DNA from: JAZLIT01 sp045617525
Lineage (GTDB): Bacteria; Bacillota; Bacilli; Bacillales_A; Planococcaceae
Direction of reading: 5' to 3'
Length of the DNA: 20,804 nt
Assembly (NCBI GenBank): GCA_045617525.1
Contig: JAZLIT010000189.1
Coordinates: 1-20,804, forward strand
Position 1 is the stretch's first letter; every line of letters begins with the position of its first letter. Position numbers and translations under genes: made by a program. This document shows positions 1 to 6,437 of the stretch, piece by piece. The notes under the pieces were generated by a model. The model was not told the DNA's origin. It was given only the letters and a program-made list of their open reading frames with translations, and ran no database searches.

Positions 1-54
1 GTAGATACAGGCATCATTCAGGATAATTCGATGTTGGCGATTAAAGTTATTTAA
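1..54 (+). CDS. C-terminal end of an upstream gene (partial)
   Basis: Frame 1 is open from the first base and encodes 17 residues ending in SMLAIKVI before a TAA stop at 52-54. A strong hairpin terminator follows about 60 bases later, as expected at the end of a gene. The fragment is too short to name. Confidence 0.4.
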   Translation, partial: VDTGIIQDNSMLAIKVI

Positions 55-114
55 CAACACAGGTAGAAAATGATAGAAATTTTTTATAAAACCGAAACTA
101 CATATATTAGATAA

Positions 115-154
115 GAATTCATTTTGATCAATCTTTTTCAAAATGGATTCTTTT
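115..154 (+). terminator. intrinsic terminator of the upstream gene
   Basis: A 13-bp stem (115-127 with 138-150, one G-T wobble) and a 10-base loop are followed by TTTT. It closes the partial gene at the window start and separates it from the LysE-type gene. Confidence 0.75.
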
Positions 155-219
155 AATTTGCCGTAAAATGCGGATTCATTTGATATTAAGAGTGTTAGAT
201 TTATTTAATTTATAAATGT

Positions 220-248
220 TTGAAAATTTATAATTATTCAAATATAAT
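220..248 (+). promoter_or_regulatory. sigma-A-type promoter for the LysE-family gene
   Basis: TTGAAA (220-225) and a perfect TATAAT (243-248) are separated by exactly 17 bases. The start codon lies about 50 bases downstream. The region is very AT-rich, but the spacing and the perfect -10 box make this a good candidate. Confidence 0.6.
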
Positions 249-270
249 TATATTTATAAACGGACGTAAG

Positions 271-286
271 AAAAGATATATCTTTT
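271..286. repeat. 16-bp perfect palindrome in the LysE-type leader
   Basis: AAAAGATATATCTTTT is its own reverse complement. It lies between the promoter and the start codon at 302, where it could be a repressor operator or a small RNA hairpin. Confidence 0.4.
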
Positions 287-301
287 GAAAGAAGTGTTTA
301 A

Positions 302-934
302 ATGAGTTTGTATTTTGCGTATGTCATGATTGGACTCGCAATTGCAATGCCTGTTGGTGCAATTACGGTCGAAATGACAAAACAAGGGTTAAAAAACGGT
401 TTTATACATGGCTGGGCTGTAGGGATTGGTGGTATGACCATTGATTTATTACTAATTGTCGCACTATATTTGGGTTTAGCTAAATTTCTAGCTTTGCCCT
501 ATATTCAAATGCCACTTTGGATTATTGGCGCGGTATTCTTATTTATGCTTGCCTATGATTCGATTAAAAATGCAGATAAGGATATCACGTTAGCAGGAGA
601 AAAAGTAAAAAAATCATTTTTCTCAACTTATCGCAATGGCTTATTGGTAGCTGTATCTCCAGGGAATTTAGTCTTTTGGATTTCTGTATTTGGTGCAGTT
701 TTAGCGGATTCTTATGCGGTAGATGGTGCAAATCATTTCATTATTGTAGCATTAGGTATTTTAACAGGTATCTTACTACATGATATTGGATTACTAACAA
801 TTGTCTCATTGACAAGGAAAGTCATGAATCGAAATATGATTAAGTGGACTTCAATCATTGCAGGAATACTGTTATTTGGATTCGCTTGTTATTTTATATA
901 CGAATTCGTTCTTGATTTAAAAAATTTAATATAA
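302..934 (+). CDS. LysE/RhtB-family amino-acid exporter
   Basis: This 210-residue protein is almost entirely hydrophobic, with about six membrane segments. The family moves amino acids or related small molecules out of the cell across the cytoplasmic membrane. The N-terminal segment contains AIAMPVGAI, close to the family's usual P-G-P-type start (here PVG). A central conserved part reads AVSPGNLVFWISVFG, like the family's NPK/NPGxxxFW region. Length is normal for LysE-type exporters. The ATG is preceded by a moderate SD (GAAAGAAG). The gene stands alone, with its own promoter and a terminator behind it. The substrate cannot be read from the sequence. Confidence 0.85.
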   Translation: MSLYFAYVMIGLAIAMPVGAITVEMTKQGLKNGFIHGWAVGIGGMTIDLLLIVALYLGLAKFLALPYIQMPLWIIGAVFLFMLAYDSIKNADKDITLAGEKVKKSFFSTYRNGLLVAVSPGNLVFWISVFGAVLADSYAVDGANHFIIVALGILTGILLHDIGLLTIVSLTRKVMNRNMIKWTSIIAGILLFGFACYFIYEFVLDLKNLI

Positions 935-941
935 AGTTGTA

Positions 942-983
942 AGAGGGGTCTAAATTGATCTTTGGGACCCTCTAATTTTTTAT
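942..983 (+). terminator. intrinsic terminator of the LysE-type gene
   Basis: Arms 942-950 and 966-973 form AGAG(G)GGTC / GACCCTCT with one bulged G. An A/T tail with six T follows. Confidence 0.75.
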
Positions 984-991
984 GAAAATGC

Positions 992-1013
992 CCCCGAAGC
1001 GCGTGGCTTGGGG
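992..1013. repeat. GC-rich hairpin between two terminators
   Basis: CCCCGAAGC (992-1000) pairs with GCTTGGGG (1006-1013) around a five-base loop, with one bulged G. No T tract follows, so it is not a plain terminator. It stands out from the AT-rich surroundings. Confidence 0.4.
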
Positions 1014-1039
1014 ACATACTGAATATAAGCATCTAAATT

Positions 1040-1070
1040 AATACCCCATTCGAATGAGTGGGGTATTTTG
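1040..1070. terminator. hairpin terminator between LysE-type and DUF6176 genes
   Basis: A 12-bp stem (1040-1051 with 1056-1067, one wobble) with loop GAAT is followed by TTGTT. It is a second stop for the plus-strand gene. Read on the minus strand it could also serve the gene at 1176-1520, though at a distance of about 110 bases. Confidence 0.6.
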
Positions 1071-1175
1071 TTACCGAAGTTTTATTTGGGAACGTTACTT
1101 ATTTTCTTTATGTATATAGTTTGGTACTGCTGTAATTTGTCTAGGGGTGAGAAGTAATTAAAAATATATATAGTT

Positions 1176-1520
1176 TTAATTCATAGAGGTCCTTATTTTT
1201 TCTGGTATCATTACTACTTCTGTCTTTAAATCTTTTGGCTTAAAGGTTTTGTCTATGCATTCATCCCAAAACTCTAAATGTTTTTTATCTATCCAGTGCT
1301 CAGATTGTTCTACTTCTTGACCATCTTCCCCTCGGACTGAATACCAATATAAAAATTCCTCACCATTTAAATGCTCTCTAAATATGGTTTCAACATACAT
1401 TTTTTCACCCTCTAAGGTTACGAGAACATCTTTCATATTATCATTCAAAAATTTCAACCAATCATCAACTCGGTCGGATTTATCTTTTTTGACTCTAAAA
1501 CGTGTTAATTCTATAATCAC
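1176..1520 (-). CDS. DUF6176-type small protein
   Basis: This 114-residue soluble protein has no signal peptide. The order of conserved parts (TRFRVK near the start, VDDWLKFLND, TLEGEKMYVETIF, a Trp-rich central strand, then EHWIDKKHLEFWDECID) fits my memory of the DUF6176 family, which has no known function. I infer a ferredoxin-like dimeric barrel fold from the length and pattern. The start is GTG, set by a clear AAAGGAG about 10 bases upstream. It is a single gene, convergent with the LysE-type gene. Confidence 0.7.
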   Translation of the reverse strand: MIIELTRFRVKKDKSDRVDDWLKFLNDNMKDVLVTLEGEKMYVETIFREHLNGEEFLYWYSVRGEDGQEVEQSEHWIDKKHLEFWDECIDKTFKPKDLKTEVVMIPEKIRTSMN

Positions 1521-1657
1521 TTTTCTTTCTCCTTTGGTATCTATTTTTATGTATTATTTTACAAAAATACCTTTATAAGTATACCGTAAGCAGTACTGGG
1601 TTTCAAATATGGTTCCAAAAGAGGAGGTGGGCACATTTTTTAATTAAGATTGGTGTC

Positions 1658-1686
1658 TTTTCATTATAACTGAATTGTGGTAAAAT
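1658..1686 (+). promoter_or_regulatory. extended -10 promoter for the ABC-F leader transcript
   Basis: TTTTCA (1658-1663), a 17-base spacer and TAAAAT (1681-1686) preceded by TGG (extended -10). It would start a leader of about 250 bases before the ABC-F start codon. No room for another promoter exists between the terminator ending at 1913 and the start at 1947. Confidence 0.5.
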
Positions 1687-1718
1687 TAAGAAAATTTAAA
1701 TGAACGGAGGTGAGAAGA

Positions 1719-1850
1719 ATGAATGAGGTAGCTATGTTGACAGGTGTAAAGGTGGATACAGCCATGTATTTTGCACGTGTTATTACTTTTAAATTTGCGT
1801 CTAACGGGAGAGGTATGTCCTTTTTTAGACAATTTAAAAATATTGCGTAG
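1719..1850 (+). CDS. 43-codon leader ORF upstream of the ABC-F gene
   Basis: The ORF has a strong SD (GGAGGTGAG, about 7 bases before ATG) and encodes 43 residues, starting MNEVAMLTGVKVD and ending RQFKNIA. It ends just before a terminator hairpin that precedes the ABC-F gene. Its stop codon lies inside GCGTAGCTAA (1845-1854), which is exactly complementary to 1920-1929 next to the ABC-F SD. Known antibiotic-responsive ABC-F genes often have translated leader ORFs and attenuation, so a sensing role is a reasonable inference. I do not recognise the peptide. It could instead be an independent small gene with its own terminator. Confidence 0.55.
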   Translation: MNEVAMLTGVKVDTAMYFARVITFKFASNGRGMSFFRQFKNIA

Positions 1851-1880
1851 CTAATTCACTTCATTCTTTTCACTATATGA

Positions 1881-1913
1881 AAAGGCTGCTCGTGTAATTG
1901 AGCAGTCTTTTTT
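1881..1913 (+). terminator. leader terminator (possible attenuator) ahead of ABC-F
   Basis: An 11-bp stem (1881-1891 with 1900-1910, one wobble) with an eight-base loop runs into six T (1908-1913). It lies 33 bases before the ABC-F start, so transcription from the upstream promoter must read through it. Confidence 0.75.
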
Positions 1914-1919
1914 GTGTTG

Positions 1920-1942
1920 TTAGCTACGCTTCGGAGGCGTAG
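1920..1942 (+). promoter_or_regulatory. SD-overlapping hairpin and anti-hairpin of the ABC-F gene
   Basis: CTACGC (1924-1929) can pair with GCGTAG (1937-1942), placing the SD CGGAGG (1932-1937) in the loop and stem. The same left arm, as TTAGCTACGC (1920-1929), is perfectly complementary to GCGTAGCTAA at 1845-1854, which includes the leader stop codon. The two pairings exclude each other. This is seen by base pairing only. Confidence 0.45.
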
Positions 1943-1946
1943 AAGT

Positions 1947-3569
1947 ATGCAATTAAAAGCTGAAAGTATAACAATGACTTTAGGTAGTAACATCATCTTT
2001 AAAGAACTTTCATTTGAAGTAAATGAAGGACAACGCATTGCAGTTGTTGGTCGCAATGGTTGCGGGAAAACAACATTATTTAAGGCACTAGCAGGCATAG
2101 AGCAGCCAGATGAAGGCCGTATTGTGAAGGCGAAGGGGCAAAAAATTGGTTATTTGCATCAAATTCCTGTTTATACGGATGTAACGGCGTTCGATGTATT
2201 GTCTGAAGCATTTATGGAATTACATGAAATGAAAGCACGTTTAGTACGTTTGGAAGAGCGTATGGTTACGGATATATCTGAGAAAATTCTTCTTCAGTAT
2301 GGTGACTTACAGGAGCAATATATGACCAGTGGGGGATATGAAATTGAAGCAAAAATCGCCTCGATTGCAAATGGATTAAAAATTACGAGGTTATTAGAGC
2401 AGCCATTTGAAGCATTAAGTGGTGGTGAAAAGACGAAAGTGATGCTGGCACAAATCTTATTAAAGCAATCCGATATTCTTTTATTAGATGAACCGACGAA
2501 CCACTTAGATTTAGCTGCGATTGAATGGTTAGAAGATTATTTGCAATATTTCAAAGGTGCTGTCGTCGTTATTTCACACGATCGTATGTTTTTAAATAAC
2601 ATCGTACAACAGGTTGCAGAAATTGAAGATGGCGAGATTTGGGTATGTAAAGGGAACTATGATAGCTATCTTCAACAAAAAGAAGCCAAACTAGTTGCTC
2701 AGTTTTCAGCTTATCAGGAACAGCAGAAAAAGATTCAAAAAATAAAGGAGGCCATTCGTCGCCTACGTCAATGGGCGAATGAAGCGTCCCCTCCAAATCC
2801 GGATTTATTCCGAAAAGCAAAGGCGATGGAAAAAATGCTCGCGCGAATGGAATTAGTGAAGAAGCCAAAAACTGAACGAGCGATGAATTTACAATTAAAG
2901 TCGGAGGATCGAACAGGGAAAGAAGTGTTTGCATTACGTAATGTTGCACATGGTTTTGACGGTGATTTTTTATTCATGGATGTACAGCTTCCGGTGTATT
3001 ATCAAGACAGATTAGCGATTGTTGGCAATAACGGGACGGGGAAGTCTACGTTATTAAAAATATTGTTAGGCGAAATCATGCCAGTAGATGGTGAAGTAAA
3101 GCACGGTAGCAATTTAAAAATCGGCTACCTCGCTCAGCAATTTGATAAGTTTGATGGTAAACAGCGTTTGATCGATGTGTTTCGAGAGCAAGTATCGCTG
3201 ACGGAATATGATGCACGACACATGTTGGCACAATTTTTGTTTTATGGTCATGATGTATTTAAGAAAGTCGAGCAGCTAAGTGGTGGCGAAAAAATGCGAC
3301 TATGTTTAGCTCAGCTGATGGTTCAGAAGTGTAATGTACTGGTATTAGATGAGCCAACGAATCATTTAGATATCGAATCAAGAGAAGCGCTAGAGGAAGC
3401 ATTGGAGCATTTCGAAGGAACGATTGTGACAATTAGTCATGACCGTTACTTTTTACAAAAATTATTTACAAAAACGGCTTGGTTAGAGCAGCAGCAATTA
3501 ACCTTGCATGATTGTCCATTTGAATGGGCGAAATTAAAGCAAAGGGAGTTACAACAAGAATACTCTTGA
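1947..3569 (+). CDS. ABC-F family ATPase (ribosome-associated, possible antibiotic protection)
   Basis: The protein has 540 residues and two ABC ATPase domains, with no membrane segments. Domain 1 has Walker A GRNGCGKTT (about residues 35-43), signature LSGGEK, Walker B with LLLDEPTNHLD, and ISHDR. Domain 2 has GNNGTGKST, LSGGEK, VLDEPTNHLD and ISHDR. Between them is a charged helical linker of about 80 residues, the part that in ABC-F proteins enters the ribosomal E site. ABC-F proteins act on stalled ribosomes, either as housekeeping factors or by displacing ribosome-targeting antibiotics. The start at 1947 is chosen over an in-frame ATG at 1914 because CGGAGG lies 9 bases before it and the upstream codons (ATLRRRRS) overlap the leader hairpin. 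The attenuator-like leader favours the antibiotic-inducible type, but the class cannot be settled here. Confidence 0.85.
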   Translation: MQLKAESITMTLGSNIIFKELSFEVNEGQRIAVVGRNGCGKTTLFKALAGIEQPDEGRIVKAKGQKIGYLHQIPVYTDVTAFDVLSEAFMELHEMKARLVRLEERMVTDISEKILLQYGDLQEQYMTSGGYEIEAKIASIANGLKITRLLEQPFEALSGGEKTKVMLAQILLKQSDILLLDEPTNHLDLAAIEWLEDYLQYFKGAVVVISHDRMFLNNIVQQVAEIEDGEIWVCKGNYDSYLQQKEAKLVAQFSAYQEQQKKIQKIKEAIRRLRQWANEASPPNPDLFRKAKAMEKMLARMELVKKPKTERAMNLQLKSEDRTGKEVFALRNVAHGFDGDFLFMDVQLPVYYQDRLAIVGNNGTGKSTLLKILLGEIMPVDGEVKHGSNLKIGYLAQQFDKFDGKQRLIDVFREQVSLTEYDARHMLAQFLFYGHDVFKKVEQLSGGEKMRLCLAQLMVQKCNVLVLDEPTNHLDIESREALEEALEHFEGTIVTISHDRYFLQKLFTKTAWLEQQQLTLHDCPFEWAKLKQRELQQEYS

Positions 3570-3623
3570 TGTTATAAGGCTGGATACGTGACAGCGATAA
3601 AAAAGATTTCCATTCCTTTAATA

Positions 3624-3656
3624 GTTCCCAAATACTGGTTTGGGGACCTTATTTCG
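3624..3656 (+). terminator. probable terminator of the ABC-F gene
   Basis: A 9-bp stem (3624-3632 with 3639-3647, one wobble) is followed by CTTATTTCG, a weak T tract. No other hairpin lies between the ABC-F stop and the insertion sequence. Confidence 0.55.
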
Positions 3657-3721
3657 TATAACGAACGAATGCTATGTTATATTTTTTCTATTAAATGGTT
3701 TTTGTGGATGGGAGGATATTT

Positions 3722-3793
3722 ATGCATGATTTTTATTTAATAAAAAAGAGCGAAACACAAGAAAGGGCACTGAAAAACTTACGTTTTTTATGA
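3722..3793 (+). pseudogene. 5' stub of a gene apparently cut by the insertion sequence
   Basis: ATG at 3722 follows a good SD (GGGAGG, 6 bases away). The first 14 codons (MHDFYLIKKSETQE) run exactly up to the left end of the insertion sequence at 3764. Reading then continues into the element and stops at 3791-3793. No frame on the far side of the element (from 5627) carries on for more than about 11 codons. The remainder was probably lost, or this was a very small gene. The product is not recognisable. Confidence 0.35.
3764..3777. repeat. left terminal inverted repeat of the IS
   Basis: AGGGCACTGAAAAA matches the reverse complement of 5613-5626 perfectly. Beyond 14 bp the two ends diverge. 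Confidence 0.85.
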
Positions 3794-3813
3794 CGAGTTG
3801 ATTTTTTAGATAA

Positions 3814-3858
3814 AAATAAGGCACTTTCTGTTCGATTTGAACAGAAAATGCCTTATTT
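3814..3858. terminator. strong hairpin at the transposase 3' end
   Basis: A 20-bp stem (3814-3833 with 3839-3858, one C-A mismatch) with a five-base loop is flanked by A and T runs. On the minus strand it is a terminator 14 bases beyond the transposase stop. It can also block transcription entering from the ABC-F side. Confidence 0.8.
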
Positions 3859-3871
3859 CATTGTCTATTTC

Positions 3872-5332
3872 TTACTCTTTTTCATTTAGCAGTTTTAATA
3901 TCCGCTTAAGATTGACAGCGAATATCGTTGTGGCACCTTGTATTTCCATGCCAAATAAACCCGCTGATTTGGCCGTATTGTACCCATGCGGATTTTTGAT
4001 TTCACTATTTTTCGCTTCAATTTTGTAGCGTTTTTTCGCGAGCTCTTTGAATTCATCTGTCTCTTGAAAGTTCGCTTGGTCCTTATGTTCTGTTGATTTA
4101 ATCGTGACCGAATATGTTTTACTTTTAGAACCCTCTTTATAACAGCCTTCTTGCATTGGACAAACTTTACATTTTTCTATATCAAAGTAGTATGTCTCTG
4201 ATTGATTCACATTTTGATTTTTCTTTCCTGTTCGTGCCTTACGATGCGCTATATGCCCTGCTGGACAAACGTACATACGTGCGTCTTTATTAAAATCAAA
4301 GAGTATTTTTCGATTTGAAACTTCTCCAGTAATGTTTGGATTTAATTTCGAAATCAACCGAAGGTTTTCTGATTTTGTGTACTTTAAATTGTCTTTTCCT
4401 GAGTAAGCCGTATCACCAATCACTGTTTCAATTTCCATGTGTGTCTCTTTACTTTTCTCTACAAGCTCTTGAAGATATTGACCATCACTTTTTTCACCCG
4501 TTGTCACAATTGCAGCTGTAATAATACGTTCATCACTCATCGCAATATGTGTTTTAAATCCAAAGAAAGCTGAGTCCGCAGATTTATGTCCTACGCGTGC
4601 GTCTGGATCACTTGAGTAACTCAGTTGTACTTCATAATCATCAATCACTTCTTTTAAAACATTTAACTTTTCTTTTACAGCCGGGATATGTGCTATCTTT
4701 GATTGAGTTTCCACAACTTCTACAACTTGACGACAGTAGTCCAATTCTTCTCCAACTTCATTTGACGTTGGTTTCGTAGGGAATTTCCCTTTCATACTTT
4801 CATCGAGTTGGTAGACGGCTTTGCGCACATTTTTTGATTTTTCCTGTAAAAATTCTTTCGGTGATTTTTGATTATAACGAGCTTTCGTGTGTGTGGCATC
4901 GACAATAATTGTTTTACTTGTGATAAGACCTTTTTCTAACGCAATTTCTACTGTCTTACCAATGAGTAAATCTAATAAATTCATGTCTTGAAGACGAAGT
5001 CGACGAAATTTTGTCAGTGAACTTGAATTGATGACATCCTCTTCAGGTGCCATGTCTAGAAAATATTTAAAGGACATGTCGTATTTAGAACGATCGACAA
5101 GATCGGCATCTGATAAGTCATGAATTGCTTTTAGGAGTAAATATTTGAACATACGAATTGGTGGAATCGCATTTCGACCATTATCCAAACAGTATTTTGA
5201 TTTTAATTCGTCTATAATAAATGAAAAATCAACGAGTTCATTGATCTGGCGAAGCATATTATCTTTTGGAATGATTAAATCATATAGTGCCATATAGGGG
5301 CTTAAGTTAAGGGTTTCTTGTTTGGAAATCAT
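3872..5332 (-). CDS. IS1182-family transposase
   Basis: This complete 486-residue DDE transposase has an N-terminal DUF772-type region (about residues 15-110, including AIPPIRMFKYLLLKAIHDLSD) and then the RNase-H-like catalytic core. Likely catalytic residues are D145 (TIIVDATHTKA), D307 (VIGDTAYSGKD) and E439 (RYKIEAKNSE). A Cys cluster (VCPAGH near 356, then CKVCPMQEGC near 388-397) fits the zinc-binding insert common in this family. The enzyme cuts and joins the element's ends. The start is ATG, with AAAGGTGG upstream. Length and reading frame are normal, with no sign of decay. Confidence 0.93.
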   Translation of the reverse strand: MISKQETLNLSPYMALYDLIIPKDNMLRQINELVDFSFIIDELKSKYCLDNGRNAIPPIRMFKYLLLKAIHDLSDADLVDRSKYDMSFKYFLDMAPEEDVINSSSLTKFRRLRLQDMNLLDLLIGKTVEIALEKGLITSKTIIVDATHTKARYNQKSPKEFLQEKSKNVRKAVYQLDESMKGKFPTKPTSNEVGEELDYCRQVVEVVETQSKIAHIPAVKEKLNVLKEVIDDYEVQLSYSSDPDARVGHKSADSAFFGFKTHIAMSDERIITAAIVTTGEKSDGQYLQELVEKSKETHMEIETVIGDTAYSGKDNLKYTKSENLRLISKLNPNITGEVSNRKILFDFNKDARMYVCPAGHIAHRKARTGKKNQNVNQSETYYFDIEKCKVCPMQEGCYKEGSKSKTYSVTIKSTEHKDQANFQETDEFKELAKKRYKIEAKNSEIKNPHGYNTAKSAGLFGMEIQGATTIFAVNLKRILKLLNEKE

Positions 5333-5420
5333 GGTCGCACCACCTTTAATTAGTAACTACTATTATACAGGATGGTGCGTGACGGGGCGAGACCACATTT
5401 TAGCCCATGAATGGTACAAG

Positions 5421-5541
5421 TTGATGGAGTGCAGGCGGCGACTTCTGCGGGAACAGCACGAGCGGAAGCACCCGGACTGAGCGAAGCGAGGGAGAAGGCT
5501 GGAGCCGTGCCCGCGAAAAGCGTCCGCCGGAACGGAATCAA
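5421..5541. repeat. GC-rich imperfect palindromic repeat nested in the IS
   Basis: This is a GC-rich block of about 121 bp in an AT-rich setting, with inverted ends: TTGAT near 5421 matches ATCAA at 5537-5541, and GGCGGCG...CTGCGGG (5434-5451) matches CCCGCG...CCGCC (5510-5528) imperfectly. The wording (GGCGACT.CTGCGGGA, AGCACGAGC, GCCGTGCCCGCG, AAAGCGTCCGCC) resembles a dispersed repeat that I recall as abundant in Bacillaceae and Planococcaceae genomes. The ORFs over it are artefacts of its high GC. Confidence 0.65.
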
Positions 5542-5553
5542 CGGCTGCGAAGG

Positions 5554-5596
5554 AAAAGCGAGGACAGGAACGAATTTCGTTCCTGTCCTCGCTTTT
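5554..5596. repeat. 43-bp perfect palindrome near the right IS end
   Basis: The arms 5554-5574 and 5576-5596 are exact reverse complements (21 bp each) around one central T at 5575. Read either way it is an AAAA...TTTT hairpin, so it could be a bidirectional terminator shielding the element. Confidence 0.8.
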
Positions 5597-5612
5597 CTGT
5601 GCATAAGTGGAC

Positions 5613-5626
5613 TTTTTCAGTGCCCT
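5613..5626. repeat. right terminal inverted repeat of the IS
   Basis: TTTTTCAGTGCCCT is the reverse complement of 3764-3777 over 14 bp. Confidence 0.85.
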
Positions 5627-5695
5627 CATAGTATATAGGGTTATTTTACTATCTATATTGTAATACAGAGGGGAAATGTTATTAAAGTGTAGTAA

Positions 5696-5824
5696 GTTTG
5701 GGAAGATGCAGGGGTTAATAAGTGGGGAACCGGTCAATTAATCCTAATGGTTAATCTATCAGACAGTGCCTCAGGTGAAGCACTGCCTAGCTCTGGAATT
5801 TCTACTAAAATCATTTATATTTGA
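5696..5824 (+). pseudogene. C-terminal relic of a lost gene beside the IS
   Basis: After adjacent in-frame stops (TAG TAA at 5690-5695) the frame reads 42 codons beginning VWEDAGVNKWGTG and ending SSGISTKIIYI, then TGA. The composition (alternating polar and hydrophobic residues, Trp, several Gly) looks like a beta-rich protein end rather than random AT-rich DNA. There is no SD or start codon at the beginning. I read it as the degraded 3' end of a gene whose front was lost, perhaps when the insertion sequence moved in. The family is unknown. Apart from this relic, 5627-5950 shows nothing but an imperfect hairpin near 5764-5785. Confidence 0.4.
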
Positions 5825-5950
5825 AGTTAAAGAAACATATGAGAGTTTACGTGTAGCGAAATTCAGCGTTTAACTTTAAAATAACAATTGGTAAATAGAG
5901 GGAACTGATTTCTTGTAAATTCGTAAGTAATTGAAAGGAGGTATTTAGAA

Positions 5951-6289
5951 TTGAGCAAATTAGTATTTTTACCGATTTTGATTATTTTATTATCAACTTT
6001 AACGGGCTGTAATTTAATTAAACAAAATGAATTAACCATCGAAATGATTGCTTTTAATAGTCTTTCAAAGGAAGAACAAGATTTAATCCCTGTAAGCCCA
6101 AAAGACTCAATTGTAGAGAAAATAACAGTTAGTGATGAAATCAAGCATTATATTAAAGATGACTATGATGAAAACCAAGTTTATTCGGTTACTTTTAATA
6201 ATACTAAAAGCGATGCTAAGGGGGAACTAACAGTCTTTGTTTCTTTAGACAAAAAAGCAGTTGTTGGGAAAGGATTTATTAATAGGTAA
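5951..6289 (+). CDS. small putative lipoprotein
   Basis: This 112-residue protein starts with a short lipoprotein signal: MSKLVF, a hydrophobic stretch, then lipobox LTGC with the modified Cys at residue 20. The mature part is acidic and Lys-rich, with no recognisable domain. It should be anchored to the outer face of the cytoplasmic membrane. The start is TTG, fixed by a near-perfect AAAGGAGG about 9 bases upstream. It is a single gene with its own terminator. The function is unknown. It lies between the IS-side gene relic and the coat-like cluster. Confidence 0.75.
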   Translation: MSKLVFLPILIILLSTLTGCNLIKQNELTIEMIAFNSLSKEEQDLIPVSPKDSIVEKITVSDEIKHYIKDDYDENQVYSVTFNNTKSDAKGELTVFVSLDKKAVVGKGFINR

Positions 6290-6316
6290 TTCCTACTTAA
6301 TAGTGTGTATAAAATT

Positions 6317-6350
6317 GGGAAACCATTAATAGTTGGTTTCCCTTTATAAT
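6317..6350 (+). terminator. intrinsic terminator of the lipoprotein gene
   Basis: A perfect 9-bp stem GGGAAACCA/TGGTTTCCC (6317-6325 with 6334-6342) with an eight-base loop is followed by TTTATAAT. Confidence 0.75.
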
Positions 6351-6437
6351 ATCTAATATTCAACATTAAAATTTAACAGAGCCTATGAATTAATGACAGA
6401 TGGATTTAATATCGAGAAATTAAAGTTCGTTTTAATC

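Larger units (their letters stand above)
3764..5626 (-). mobile_element. IS1182-family insertion sequence, about 1.86 kb
   Basis: The ends are 14-bp perfect terminal inverted repeats, AGGGCACTGAAAAA at 3764-3777 and its reverse complement at 5613-5626. The single transposase gene is on the minus strand, with a strong hairpin at its 3' end and about 290 bases of non-coding DNA before the right end. That space holds a GC-rich repeat and a 43-bp palindrome. I compared the flanks (ACACAAGAA on the left, CATAGTATA on the right) and saw no target duplication, so the copy may be old or rearranged, or the true ends may differ by a few bases. The transposase frame is intact, so the element could still be active. 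Confidence 0.85.

Noticed and set aside
2569..2977. Minus-strand ORFs inside the ABC-F gene, and similar short ORFs inside arsB, the flavoprotein, lytH and the transposase
   Set aside because: They are shadows in other frames of well-supported genes, with no ribosome binding sites or recognisable protein.
3764..5626. Target-site duplication of the insertion sequence
   Set aside because: Compared the bases just outside both terminal repeats; no direct repeat of 3 bases or more was found.
5350..5737. Overlapping ORFs (5350-5604, 5363-5737, 5411-5638)
   Set aside because: They run through the GC-rich inverted repeat, the palindrome and the IS end, with no SD or coherent protein.
5764..5785. 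Hairpin CAGTGCCTC / GAAGCACTG as a terminator
   Set aside because: It has a mismatch and no T tract, and lies inside the coding-like relic, so it is probably incidental.
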